Origin: Bacteroidota bacterium
GTDB lineage: Bacteria > Bacteroidota > Ignavibacteria > UBA10030 > UBA8401
Direction of reading: 5' to 3'
DNA: 13,107 bases
Assembly: GCA_023229405.1 (NCBI GenBank)
Contig: JALNZH010000072.1
Location: 1 to 13,107 of the forward strand
Both the position numbers and the translations under genes were made by a program. Shown here in pieces: positions 1 through 7,185 of this stretch. Positions within the stretch are counted from its first letter, which is position 1. Each line of letters starts with the position of its first letter. Below the pieces are notes generated by a model that worked only from the letters and a program-made list of their open reading frames with translations, had not been told where the DNA came from and ran no database searches.

Positions 1-859
1 ACGAATCCTTCACACCGGCATCGCGCTTCAGCAATGATTCGATCAGATCACCGATCTGCCCGAACACACCAATAATCACACCAATCACAATTGCTTGATG
101 GATCTTGAGATACGGAAGAAAATAATATTGGAAGATAATCATTGTCGCCAATGCTCCTACAAATCCCCATACTGCACCTTCCCAGCTTTTATTGGGACTG
201 ACACGTGGGAAGAGTTTATGCTTTCCCATCGAGAGTCCACCGAAATATGCCATTGTATCGCACATCCAGATCGAAACGAGGATGGCAATAATCGTCAACC
301 CTCCCCACGTATATGTTGTTGCGCGAATGGTATCGTTCGAAAGCATCGACGAATCAGAAAAGAACTGAATCGCAAGATGATACGGAAATTCCGCTCCATA
401 CAATTCCCGAATTCCGGTTAACGCTGCCAGAAAAATACCGACATACATAACGCCAAAGATGGTAAAACCGGCATTCATAAATGCCGATCCCCTGTTGCGG
501 AAAAGCTCGAACATCATCACCAGCGTCATAAACAAAAACAAAATTGTCAGAAACAACTGCAGTTTCATCAGCAGCGATATTCCACCGGACTCGATAAAAA
601 ACGGAAGAACAAAATTCTGTATCTGCTCGTGAAAAAAGGAAAGATGAAGCCCTGCAAGTCCGGCAATGGCAAGTCCGGTCTGTGGTTGCGCCCCTTTCGC
701 CTTCGCCATTGTAAAAAATTCGAGCAGCGCCAATATGCCCACCCCGAGCACGAAAGCAACAAACAACAATCCTCCCTGGTAACTTGCAATAAGAATACAG
801 GGAATTGCGATAAGCGCAACGATCACCCGCGGCGCAAGGTTAGAAAATTTATTTGCCAT
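1..859 (-). CDS. cdsA: Phosphatidate cytidylyltransferase (CDP-diglyceride synthase), 3' end beyond window
   Basis: The frame reads leftwards from ATG at 859 and runs off the window after 286 codons, so the C-terminus is missing. CdsA converts phosphatidic acid and CTP to CDP-diacylglycerol, the precursor of bacterial phospholipids, in the cytoplasmic membrane. The visible protein is highly hydrophobic with several membrane segments. It carries the family hallmarks in order: DTMAYFGG around residue 201, SPNKSWEG at 221-228, and GQIGDLIESLLKRD followed by AGVKD at about 267-285, the start of the CdsA signature. The signature's remaining HGG/DR part would lie outside the window. The start overlaps the stop of the preceding small gene by 11 nt, which suggests translational coupling in an operon with the DUF2007-like, CPBP and DUF3108 genes. 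The motif match makes the identification firm. Confidence 0.95.
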   Translation of the reverse strand, partial: MANKFSNLAPRVIVALIAIPCILIASYQGGLLFVAFVLGVGILALLEFFTMAKAKGAQPQTGLAIAGLAGLHLSFFHEQIQNFVLPFFIESGGISLLMKLQLFLTILFLFMTLVMMFELFRNRGSAFMNAGFTIFGVMYVGIFLAALTGIRELYGAEFPYHLAIQFFSDSSMLSNDTIRATTYTWGGLTIIAILVSIWMCDTMAYFGGLSMGKHKLFPRVSPNKSWEGAVWGFVGALATMIIFQYYFLPYLKIHQAIVIGVIIGVFGQIGDLIESLLKRDAGVKDS

Positions 860-1124
860 GATACGTGATAAAATCTGTAAGATCCAACGAGTCAATAACC
901 GCACACGCATGATCTTTGTGTTCGCTGCGTACGAAGAGCGACGGTCGTTCCGTCGGTTGTTCATTCAAATCCGGATAGTACCACACCGCATCGATGCCGT
1001 TCATGTGAAGATTTTTTCCGACCAGATCCATTTCAAAATATGTGGCCGTGGATAATAACGGAAGATATCCTGCCGGAACAGTGTGTTCAAACGGTGGTTC
1101 TGATGTCTGTCGATTATGCTGCAT
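849..1124 (-). CDS. Small DUF2007-like protein
   Basis: This is a 91-residue soluble protein with no signal peptide or membrane segment. After a polar N-terminus of about 20 residues it has the pattern of the DUF2007 'putative signal transducing' proteins: a helix in which an enzyme-like 'membrane side' residue run (LLSTATYFEMDLVGKNL) precedes a short strand (GIDAVWYY), a polar loop, then a strand and helix (SLFVRSEHKDHACAVIDSL). The family's function is unknown. I chose ATG at 1124 because AAGGTG lies 9 nt upstream; an ATG at 1130 is too close to it, and the open frame continues to 1181 inside the CPBP gene. The gene overlaps both neighbours by 11 nt (CPBP stop at 1114, cdsA start at 859). 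The family assignment comes from pattern recall and is moderate; the gene itself is well supported by its packing. Confidence 0.72.
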   Translation of the reverse strand: MQHNRQTSEPPFEHTVPAGYLPLLSTATYFEMDLVGKNLHMNGIDAVWYYPDLNEQPTERPSLFVRSEHKDHACAVIDSLDLTDFITYHGK

Positions 1125-2052
1125 AGTCATTTTCACCTTGTTCGTAGTGCACCGAATCGGTGACCTTAATGTACTGAACAATAATCAGGAAAAAAATTAT
1201 CGCAAACAGTACTCCGGTTCCTAACACTATTGAATCGGACGGACCGCCCTCAGTTCCCAAAAAAATCGTCGGCGTTGTTTCATCCGTCGTTCCATACAGA
1301 AAAACACCCACCGTTGCCGCAGCATTGTTGATGAAATGGACAGCAATCGGAAGCAGTAGTGTTTTGGAACGGTATTGTAGGAAACTGAAATAGATGCCAA
1401 GAGAAACAAGCGGGACAAGCCAAAACGGATTCAGATGATAAATTCCGAAAATCGCTCCGGCCAGCAGAAATCCTTTTTTACTGCCATACGCCAGGGAGAA
1501 ATTCTTTTGAATCAATCCGCGAAACATCAGCTCTTCACAAATAGCCGGAGTCAACGCGGCAACAACAGTCACAAACAATAATTCCGGCACAGATTGAGCG
1601 ACAATCAGCACTTTAAATGCTTCTTCGATTGCCTGTTTTAGCGCATTGATGATCGGCACCAATTGTTCTGGAAGCGGAATTTTGCTTTGGAAGTAAAGAT
1701 ACGTTTCGGAGAGTTGCATCATTACCACCATGCCGGCAACAGCAAGGAAAGATTCAAGAAACGATGGAATTCTCCATCGGAACACTTCGGAGATCCTGCC
1801 GTGCTGCCGTTTCGCTAGATAGATGGTCGGCACCAGTAAAAACACGATTTGCGAAAGCATCGTCGCCAGCCGCGCCGCCGTAACATTATCTTTCGTAATT
1901 ACCCCGTCCACAAACAACAGCGTTATGCCCCCTCCCACAAATTGATACAAAGCAAATAATATCCCCAACGCCGCAAACGCGAATGCTGAGGGAGAATATT
2001 TCGTCTGCTGCGACTGAAACATTCCGGCTTCGTTCTCGATCATGTCGTTCAT
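1114..2052 (-). CDS. CPBP-family intramembrane metalloprotease (CAAX protease/Rce1-like)
   Basis: This is a 312-residue polytopic membrane protein. The CPBP (Abi) family signature motifs are present in order: EELMFRG with E173, E174 and R178; FGIYH with H206; and HFINN with H239 and N243. These are the glutamate and histidine residues that form the active site in Rce1-like proteases. About seven or eight hydrophobic stretches run from residue 22 to 295, with the last helix at about 276-294 followed by a short polar tail. In bacteria such proteins process or degrade membrane or peptide substrates, but the substrate cannot be read from sequence. The ATG at 2052 overlaps the stop of the DUF3108 gene as ATGA; a second in-frame ATG at 2043 is possible. 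The downstream small gene overlaps its end by 11 nt. The fold and family are secure; the biological role is open. Confidence 0.9.
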   Translation of the reverse strand: MNDMIENEAGMFQSQQTKYSPSAFAFAALGILFALYQFVGGGITLLFVDGVITKDNVTAARLATMLSQIVFLLVPTIYLAKRQHGRISEVFRWRIPSFLESFLAVAGMVVMMQLSETYLYFQSKIPLPEQLVPIINALKQAIEEAFKVLIVAQSVPELLFVTVVAALTPAICEELMFRGLIQKNFSLAYGSKKGFLLAGAIFGIYHLNPFWLVPLVSLGIYFSFLQYRSKTLLLPIAVHFINNAAATVGVFLYGTTDETTPTIFLGTEGGPSDSIVLGTGVLFAIIFFLIIVQYIKVTDSVHYEQGENDYAA

Positions 2053-2837
2053 TGCACCTTCGCTTTCAGTGGACCGTTCAATCCGGAGTATTCTCTCAAC
2101 TCCGCATCGATGGAACCGATAATAACTTTGGTGTTCACTTTTACCGGAATCTTCCGCTCGTCGTCCGTCATCCAGATCAGTATTCGTCCTTCACTTTTAA
2201 ATAAGCCCCCTTCTTTCACCATCGGTTCCACAATGATGCAGTTGAATGTGCCGGCATCCACTTCCACTTTTTGTTTTCCAAGATACTTAATATCGAGCGG
2301 ATTGGTTTTCCCTTTGAAAAAATTCGAAAGATGAACCCGTTGCCCGACTTTAAAATTCGTATAATCGATTGTCCTGGCATAGTAGAAAGCGGACATGATA
2401 TCGTGAACATATCCCGGGATGTCAAAGTCTCCTTCTCCCGTCCGCGCAATGTGATTCTGTTGATCGAAGTTCGCCGTGTAATCTCTTTTGAACTTTCCCT
2501 CTTTAATATGCTGTTCAAATCTCCACGGAAAGATTCCCGCAGAATCCAGATACGTTTCATACCGGTCACGCACTTCGAAAAAGAAATCGAATGTCGGCGT
2601 CGAACGCACAGTAAACTGCACTTTGTACACCGTGTTCCCCTTCACCGTATCGAATTGCGGAATGGTCATCTCCGCATACCCGGCAGTGATAATGCCGAAA
2701 TTAACATCAAACAACAGCCGTTCGCCGACACCGAAGGCAGTTTGTTGTTCTGCTTTTTGTGCTTTTGCTTCCAGTGTAAAAACAATCATCAAAAGAATGA
2801 AAGAAAAATATCTTCTACCGAAACGGAATATTGTCAT
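2049..2837 (-). CDS. DUF3108 secreted protein
   Basis: This 262-residue protein has an N-terminal signal peptide: basic residues R5, R8 and R9, a hydrophobic core of about 10-21, and a likely cut after EAKA at 26. The mature part resembles DUF3108: it opens with FGVGERLLFDVNFGIITAGY, the usual 'GE.L.Y.V.fG.i.AG' start, and has VHDIMSAFYYAR in the middle. The C-terminus has DDERKIPVKV followed by GSIDAELREYSG. The family is predicted to be a periplasmic or outer-membrane-facing beta-rich protein of unknown function. The frame stays open upstream to 3224, but only through dispersed-repeat DNA. ATG at 2837 is the first start that gives a credible signal peptide, and it lies inside a short repeat. 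It is the first gene of a coupled run and shares an ATGA overlap with the CPBP gene. Confidence 0.85.
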   Translation of the reverse strand: MTIFRFGRRYFSFILLMIVFTLEAKAQKAEQQTAFGVGERLLFDVNFGIITAGYAEMTIPQFDTVKGNTVYKVQFTVRSTPTFDFFFEVRDRYETYLDSAGIFPWRFEQHIKEGKFKRDYTANFDQQNHIARTGEGDFDIPGYVHDIMSAFYYARTIDYTNFKVGQRVHLSNFFKGKTNPLDIKYLGKQKVEVDAGTFNCIIVEPMVKEGGLFKSEGRILIWMTDDERKIPVKVNTKVIIGSIDAELREYSGLNGPLKAKVQ

Positions 2838-2876
2838 TGCGAGATCGGCAAAGGCGGACGAAGCAATCTCATTCAC
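2829..2876. repeat. Short dispersed-type repeat covering the DUF3108 start
   Basis: The stretch has outward-facing inverted ends, ATTGC on the left and GCAAT on the right, with a GAGA/TCTC pairing and a GC-rich centre containing GGCAAAGGCGGAC. This layout (GTCATTGCGAG ... GAAGCAATCTC) is typical of dispersed non-coding repeats in many bacterial genomes. Read on the minus strand it is open and translates to a low-information peptide, which explains why the frame extends upstream of the DUF3108 start. Only one copy is in the window, so the call rests on its form. The start codon at 2837 falls within it. Confidence 0.5.
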
Positions 2877-2961
2877 AATGATATTCACCCAATCAGTTCG
2901 CCACAACGTAACACCATAGACGTCACTCTGCGCATTGCCGCGTAAACTCATGTGAAAAAAT

Positions 2962-3159
2962 ATCTGAAAAATAGATTGTCCTTTGTCATTCCGCTCACAT
3001 TCGCTTCGTACAGTATAAACTTCGCGAAAAATCTTGTTCTTCCATATGAGTGGAAAAACAAGATTCCTCGCCTCACCGCCGGAGAAAAGGTTCGTCGCTC
3101 CCTGCCTGCACCAAGGGTGCCCCTGCGGAACCGGCAGGCAGGCACTCCTCGGAATGACA
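2962..3159. repeat. Fold-back dispersed repeat, family B, copy 1
   Basis: This is a composite of nested inverted repeats. Perfect 10-bp arms TGTCATTCCG (2984-2993) and CGGAATGACA (3150-3159) bound it. Inside, 3031-3063 forms a long hairpin with arms ATCTTGTTCTTCCA and TGGAAAAACAAGAT (13 pairs and one mismatch). Near the right end, CCTGCCTGC (3101-3109) pairs with GCAGGCAGG (3134-3142), enclosing a smaller GCACC/GGTGC hairpin. The left part (ATCTGAAAAAT ... TTGTCCTTTGTCATT) and the long hairpin recur in the same orientation at 11537-11640. It fills most of the gap between the GT9 stop and the DUF3108 start, and no gene is supported in it. It resembles REP/MITE-type elements, but no mobilising enzyme is visible. 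Confidence 0.75.
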
Positions 3160-3343
3160 TTGAGATAAGATTCTTCAGATGTCTGTTGAAATGATTTTTC
3201 TATTAAAAATTGCATCAGAGACAAATTCTACAATAAGTGTTTTTCTGGGAGTTCAACACCCGGACAGAATTCTGTACGACAGTTCAACTGACGCACAGGT
3301 AAAGCTATTTGTTCTTTTTTGGAATGGATGACGTACCAATCTA
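3160..3343. other. Intergenic gap after GT9, no gene seen
   Basis: This lies between the family B repeat and the GT9 stop codon. It holds a 12-bp palindrome ACAGAATTCTGT at 3264-3275 flanked by two direct copies of AGTTCAAC (3250-3257 and 3281-3288). There is no T-tract next to the palindrome on the minus strand, so it is not a convincing terminator. No coding frame is supported. Confidence 0.4.
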
Positions 3344-4360
3344 TTATCGTAACAACTCTTTAATTCCCTGTACCACCTGCTCCACCGTAATCTGATCCAT
3401 GCACACATTCGATGTGCAAGGACCTCCTTTGCATAGTTCGCACGTTGTATTAACCGCCGCAAACACTTTTTTCTTTTCCGTGTACGGTCCCCACCGCATG
3501 GGACTGCACTGAATGATGGGTGGATAAAACGCTACGACCGGTGTTCCGACTATCGATGCAATGTGTAGCGGACCGGTCGAATTTGCAACAAACACTTCCG
3601 CCCGCTGAAACAGCGCCGCCAGCTCTTGTAGAGAAAATCTGCCGGTATAATTCACCGGCGTTGTTTTCATTTTGGACGCCAGCGCAAAAACTAATTCTTT
3701 TTCATTCGTACCGCCGGTAAGCACCACGTTCATCTGTAAATCCGTGTGCAGCGCGTCACCCAACTGCGCAAACCGTTCAATACTCCAGTCCCTCGCCGAA
3801 CCTCCGCTCCCCGCATGCAGAATAACGAACCGCTGAATGCCGTCAGCGCGCAATATCTTCTCGATATTCAGTTTCGACTTGTCCGAAACGGAAAACTCAA
3901 ATTCGGGAGCGCCGTTCTGTTCAATACCGATCGTCGTCAACAGATTCAAATTGTATTCCACTTCATGTCGCCGCGCATCTTTCCGGTGTTCATAGATTCG
4001 CTTGTTGAAGAGAAACGAATACCACCGGTAACCCGTTCCCACCCGCACCGGAATCCGGGCCAGAAATGTTATCAACGCCAGATTAAACCGGGGGTACGGA
4101 AGTATTGCGATATCGTAGGCCCGCTGCCGTAACAGTAACACATAATCAGTCACACTTTTCGCTTCATCCCACAATATCACATCATCCACGCACGAATGCC
4201 CCTCCACCAGTTCCCGCGTATATGGCCGGACCATAACAGTGATTGAAGCATTCGGATATTTCTTTTTCAGCAAAGGAAGCATCGGCAACGACAATACTAC
4301 GTCGCCGATTCGATCTGTCCGCACAAGAAGTATTCGCTGTATTTCGATCGGCTGCTTCAT
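3344..4360 (-). CDS. Glycosyltransferase family 9 (ADP-heptose:LPS heptosyltransferase-like)
   Basis: This 338-residue protein is of normal length for GT9. The N-terminal Rossmann domain opens with ILLVRTDRIGDVVLSLP at about residues 10-26, the glycine/aspartate loop typical of WaaC/WaaF-like enzymes. The C-terminal nucleotide-sugar domain has HAGSGGSARDWSIERF followed by NSTGPLHIASIVGTPVVAF, the acidic-free 'TGPLH' loop conserved in the family. A C-terminal cysteine cluster (CELCKGGPC then NVC) is a frequent feature of this subgroup. These enzymes transfer heptose or a similar sugar from a nucleotide donor to lipid-linked glycans at the inner membrane, for lipopolysaccharide core or capsule. 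The exact donor and acceptor cannot be told. It stands alone, with 384 nt upstream and about 500 nt downstream without genes. Confidence 0.9.
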   Translation of the reverse strand: MKQPIEIQRILLVRTDRIGDVVLSLPMLPLLKKKYPNASITVMVRPYTRELVEGHSCVDDVILWDEAKSVTDYVLLLRQRAYDIAILPYPRFNLALITFLARIPVRVGTGYRWYSFLFNKRIYEHRKDARRHEVEYNLNLLTTIGIEQNGAPEFEFSVSDKSKLNIEKILRADGIQRFVILHAGSGGSARDWSIERFAQLGDALHTDLQMNVVLTGGTNEKELVFALASKMKTTPVNYTGRFSLQELAALFQRAEVFVANSTGPLHIASIVGTPVVAFYPPIIQCSPMRWGPYTEKKKVFAAVNTTCELCKGGPCTSNVCMDQITVEQVVQGIKELLR

Positions 4361-4744
4361 TTCATACTAGGTACATTTTTTTTAGTTTTAAAGTCATTGC
4401 CCGACAGCCACAATCGTTGTAACAACCGACGCACTCTCCCGGTAGTAGTGTTGCGTCACTCTTCGATCACCGCTATAAAACTGATGGGCAAACCACTCAG
4501 GATAACACATGAAAAACAGTACACTTCCTCAGCAACATTCGTTCTTCGACCAATTCGGGGAAACGTGCGATGAGGTCTATCGATTGGACAAGTAATCCGT
4601 TGAGTGTGCGGCGTTACGCGGTGGAGTGATTGTGATCTTCCCAAAACTGTAAGACCTCTTTCCATTGTTATTGCGCCGATTGCAACCAGATTATTTCTTT
4701 AGCCATTCGTCTGCCCCACAATGAATCAGTTCATTGGTCATGAA
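4361..4744. other. Gap between VanX-like and GT9 genes, possibly an eroded remnant
   Basis: No intact gene is supported. Any GT9 promoter should lie here, but I could not pick one with confidence. On the minus strand, around 4500-4660, short stretches in two different frames look protein-like: KITITPRNAAHSTDYLSN in one and SIDLIARFPELVEERMLL in the next. Stops and a frame change separate them. That could be a decayed coding region or chance. A 7-bp perfect stem with a 4-nt loop (CAATGAA/TTCATTG, 4719-4736) sits just past the VanX-like stop, but lacks a T-tract. Confidence 0.3.
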
Positions 4745-5356
4745 TTACAACGGTTCATCCACTATGGTAAACTGCTCCCACCCCCGAAAATCGTAATGCC
4801 ACCATTCGCTTTTAATCGGCAGGAATCCATGGCGAGTCATCACTTCCAGCAGCAATGCCCTATTTGCTAGTGCCGTTTCCGGCAGATCCATAAATTCGTG
4901 AGACGCTTTTTCGGTAAAATCATCATACCCGGTTGGCATCGGTAGTTCGTTCCCCAGTGAATCGACGATCGTCAGATCCACAGCAGCCCCGCGGTTATGC
5001 TTCGAACCTTTGTTCGGATTCGCAACAAAATTATCGTTCGGGACAATCTCCCAGAGTTTCCTTTGAATTGCCAGCGGACGGTACCCATCGTAAATTTTCA
5101 ACCCTAGTCCTGACGAACGCAATTCCTGCTGTACCGCCGCAAGACTTTCAGCCGCAACTCTACGCAGTTTTGCTTTTGCAGCAGGATAGAGAATTTGTTT
5201 GGTGAAATTATTCTCGGTAGCGTAACGAATATCTAATACGATGGTCGAATCCAGCGAACAAACATCAACGATATCGGACGGCGAATGAACCGTCTGCTGC
5301 GATGGTCCGCAGGAAACCATCAACGATGATAGAACGATGATGTACGAAAGTTTCAT
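4745..5356 (-). CDS. VanX/DdpX-like D-Ala-D-Ala dipeptidase, predicted lipoprotein
   Basis: This 203-residue protein belongs to the peptidase M15 (VanX) family. Catalytic features are all present: R93 in YDGYRP, zinc ligands H120 and D127 in SKHNRGAAVD, and E184 with the third ligand H187 in SEWWHYDF. VanX-type enzymes hydrolyse the dipeptide D-Ala-D-Ala; chromosomal homologues serve peptidoglycan turnover or D-alanine salvage. The N-terminus is a lipoprotein signal with hydrophobic core IIVLSSLMV and a cysteine at 16, so the enzyme is probably membrane-anchored on the periplasmic side. ATG at 5356 is chosen because it begins the signal sequence; the longer frame to 5389 lies inside the reductase gene. 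It starts 4 nt after the reductase stop and closes the operon. There is no vanH or vanA nearby, so resistance is not implied. Confidence 0.87.
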   Translation of the reverse strand: MKLSYIIVLSSLMVSCGPSQQTVHSPSDIVDVCSLDSTIVLDIRYATENNFTKQILYPAAKAKLRRVAAESLAAVQQELRSSGLGLKIYDGYRPLAIQRKLWEIVPNDNFVANPNKGSKHNRGAAVDLTIVDSLGNELPMPTGYDDFTEKASHEFMDLPETALANRALLLEVMTRHGFLPIKSEWWHYDFRGWEQFTIVDEPL

Positions 5357-5360
5357 AGGT

Positions 5361-6530
5361 TCACGAAACGAACACTTTCGCAACGTCAATAATCATGGAA
5401 GGTTGGTTCCATAATGCTGCGCGAAAGATTGCACCCAGTGTTCGTTTTTCGACAGGAAGTTCCAGCGCGCTATCGCAGATATTATTAAGCGTGCTGTCGT
5501 CAAATCTACTGATAGCATTTTTAATATTATAAAACACATCATGCCGCCAACCGAGCCGTTTGTGCCAGCGCTTCTCGTATTCGCATAAAAATTTCAATTC
5601 TCCGGACTGGATTGCTTCTGCAGCAACCTGTCCGCCGATCATTCCGCCGATCATTCCGGAGATGATCCCGCCGCCGGAAACAGGATTCACTTGATGTGCG
5701 GCATCGCCTACCAGAATTACGTTTCCTTTCACTATCTCAGGATTTGTTTTAGCACATGGAACACCGCCGGCAATATGCGTCAGCATCGCCGCTTTCGGAT
5801 ATTTCCGTTCAACGAACTCATGCAAAAACCGGATTGCAGATTTCTTTTTTGCAGCATCAACGGAAAGTCCAAGACCAACATTCGCCGTGCTTTTCCCTTT
5901 CGGGAAAACCCAAAGATATCCTCCCGGTGAAATGGAATCGCCGAAATAAAAATCGAGCACATCCTCTTCTACGTCTATTCCCGACAACGTCATTTGCGCA
6001 CAACTCTCCATATCCTTAATATGGCATGTCGTGTCCATTCCCGCCCATTTCCCAACGCGCGATTCCACGCCGTCCGCGGCAATAACCACCTTCGCGCGAA
6101 TTTCTGTCTTTTGATCTTTGATCAGCACTTTCACTCCAACAACAGCGTCGTTCTCGCGGAGCAGATCATACACATACGCTTTTGTAATTACTTCCGCACC
6201 GGCATCGGCAGCAATTTTTGCCAGCTCATAATCAAAAATTCTTCGCTCAAGAACATATCCTCCGCCGTCAAGATTCGGAATGACGCTGTTTCCGTTCGGT
6301 GCAACCAAACGAAACTTGGTCACTGTCGATGCGATCCATTTCGGATCAGGAGTAATAAACTGCGAAACACCTTCGTGACTGACCGCTTCTCCGCAACGGA
6401 CGGGATAACCGACATCCCGATCTTTTTCCAACATCAGTACTTTTGCTCCGCCTGCCGCAGCGTACCGCGCAGCAGTCGATCCGGCAGGACCCGCTCCAAC
6501 AACAATCACATCATAATCAAATTTTTTCAT
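5361..6530 (-). CDS. Geranylgeranyl-reductase-family FAD flavoprotein
   Basis: This 389-residue flavoprotein has an N-terminal FAD-binding GAGPAGSTAA at 12-21 and a GYPVRCGEAV segment at 41-50, whose cysteine is conserved in archaeal-type reductases. It also has the substrate-pocket motif GYLWVFPKG at 204-212 and the second FAD motif GDAAHQVNPVSGGGI at 275-289. Members reduce double bonds in prenyl chains: chlorophyll phytyl, archaeal lipids or quinone and polyprenol side chains. Nothing here suggests photosynthesis or archaeal lipids, so a quinone or polyprenol substrate is a reasonable but unproven guess. The start codon overlaps the ferredoxin stop as ATGA, which points to the ferredoxin as electron donor. 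The family is sure; the substrate is not. Confidence 0.88.
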   Translation of the reverse strand: MKKFDYDVIVVGAGPAGSTAARYAAAGGAKVLMLEKDRDVGYPVRCGEAVSHEGVSQFITPDPKWIASTVTKFRLVAPNGNSVIPNLDGGGYVLERRIFDYELAKIAADAGAEVITKAYVYDLLRENDAVVGVKVLIKDQKTEIRAKVVIAADGVESRVGKWAGMDTTCHIKDMESCAQMTLSGIDVEEDVLDFYFGDSISPGGYLWVFPKGKSTANVGLGLSVDAAKKKSAIRFLHEFVERKYPKAAMLTHIAGGVPCAKTNPEIVKGNVILVGDAAHQVNPVSGGGIISGMIGGMIGGQVAAEAIQSGELKFLCEYEKRWHKRLGWRHDVFYNIKNAISRFDDSTLNNICDSALELPVEKRTLGAIFRAALWNQPSMIIDVAKVFVS

Positions 6531-6781
6531 TGAAATTTCACCGGCTCATTTAGCATCTGTGGAGTATGTTTCGGTAATTCAGTAACACCTTCACGATGAA
6601 ATTCGATCACTTCCCAAGGACATGCCCAAACGCATTTGCGGCAGTTGGTGCATCGTTCTTCGATAATGGCGATCTTCGATTCCATCAGTTCAATTGCGTC
6701 TTCCGGACAAACACCGACACAGCAACCGCAATAGTCGCATTTCCCCGGAACAATATGAATCATTAAATGAGACTGAGACAT
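6527..6781 (-). CDS. Two [4Fe-4S] cluster ferredoxin
   Basis: This 84-residue protein has two complete CxxCxxCxxxCP motifs, C15-C18-C21-C25 and C44-C47-C50-C54, so it should carry two [4Fe-4S] clusters in the bacterial-type ferredoxin fold. A C-terminal tail of about 25 residues without cysteines follows. It is a cytosolic electron carrier. The start overlaps the FKBP stop by one base (TAATG), and its stop overlaps the reductase start by four (ATGA), so it is translated together with both. In Methanosarcina a geranylgeranyl reductase works with a ferredoxin encoded beside it; by analogy this protein probably feeds electrons to the flavoprotein. Confidence 0.92.
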   Translation of the reverse strand: MSQSHLMIHIVPGKCDYCGCCVGVCPEDAIELMESKIAIIEERCTNCRKCVWACPWEVIEFHREGVTELPKHTPQMLNEPVKFQ

Positions 6782-7185
6782 TATTGAATTCCTAACAATT
6801 CCACTTCAAAAATTAATATTGCATTCGGCGGAATCACACCGCCGGCTCCCTGTCTGCCGTAACCAAGTTCGGGCGGAATGGTGAAACGGCTTTTGCCTCC
6901 CACTTTCATTGTTGCCACGCCGTCATCCCAACCTTGAATCACCTGGCCAACGCCAAATTGATATTTAAACGGCTGTCCCCGATCAATTGAACTATCGAAT
7001 TTCGTACTGTCTGTCAACCAGCCGGTGTAATGTACAGTGACGATCTCTCCTTCATTCGGTATTGCGCCCTTGCCTTCAGTAATTACTTCAACAGCTACAC
7101 CAGATTTTGTCATAAAATTTTTTCTTCCGCAGGATGAAACAAGTAGTGTGAGTAAAAGAATCAGAAAAATCAGCTTTAATTTCAT
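6781..7185 (-). CDS. FKBP-type peptidyl-prolyl cis-trans isomerase, predicted lipoprotein
   Basis: This is a 134-residue protein with a lipoprotein signal (hydrophobic LIFLILLLTLLVSS, cysteine at 19) followed by a single FKBP domain. The pocket residues match FKBP12: Y53 in VHYTGW, F63 and D64 in KFDSS, W86 in GWDDG, Y109 in ELGYGRQG, and the flap GGVIPPNA at 115-122. It catalyses proline isomerisation during protein folding, anchored to a membrane on the periplasmic side. It is the first gene of the operon with ferredoxin, reductase and dipeptidase. No clear Shine-Dalgarno precedes ATG 7185. On the minus strand a TATTTTTG stretch about 50 nt upstream resembles the Bacteroidota -7 element, but no matching -33 box was found. 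Confidence 0.93.
   Translation of the reverse strand: MKLKLIFLILLLTLLVSSCGRKNFMTKSGVAVEVITEGKGAIPNEGEIVTVHYTGWLTDSTKFDSSIDRGQPFKYQFGVGQVIQGWDDGVATMKVGGKSRFTIPPELGYGRQGAGGVIPPNAILIFEVELLGIQ

Noticed and set aside
1042..1224. Plus-strand frames antisense to the CPBP and DUF2007-like genes
   Set aside because: They lie opposite well-supported genes and lack any recognisable domain.
2838..3224. N-terminal extension of the DUF3108 frame up to 3224
   Set aside because: It consists of translated inverted repeats; the signal peptide at 2837 gives a better start.
4456..4665. 69-codon minus-strand frame starting MERGLTVLGR
   Set aside because: Composition is atypical (many R, T, P, H), there is no start signal, and other frames of the same stretch look no worse.
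4719..4736. Hairpin after the VanX-like gene as a terminator
   Set aside because: The stem is perfect but short and AT-rich, and no run of T follows on the minus strand.
4745..5356. VanX-like gene as a vancomycin resistance marker
   Set aside because: No vanH, vanA or regulator genes are nearby, and homologues of this type are common housekeeping enzymes.
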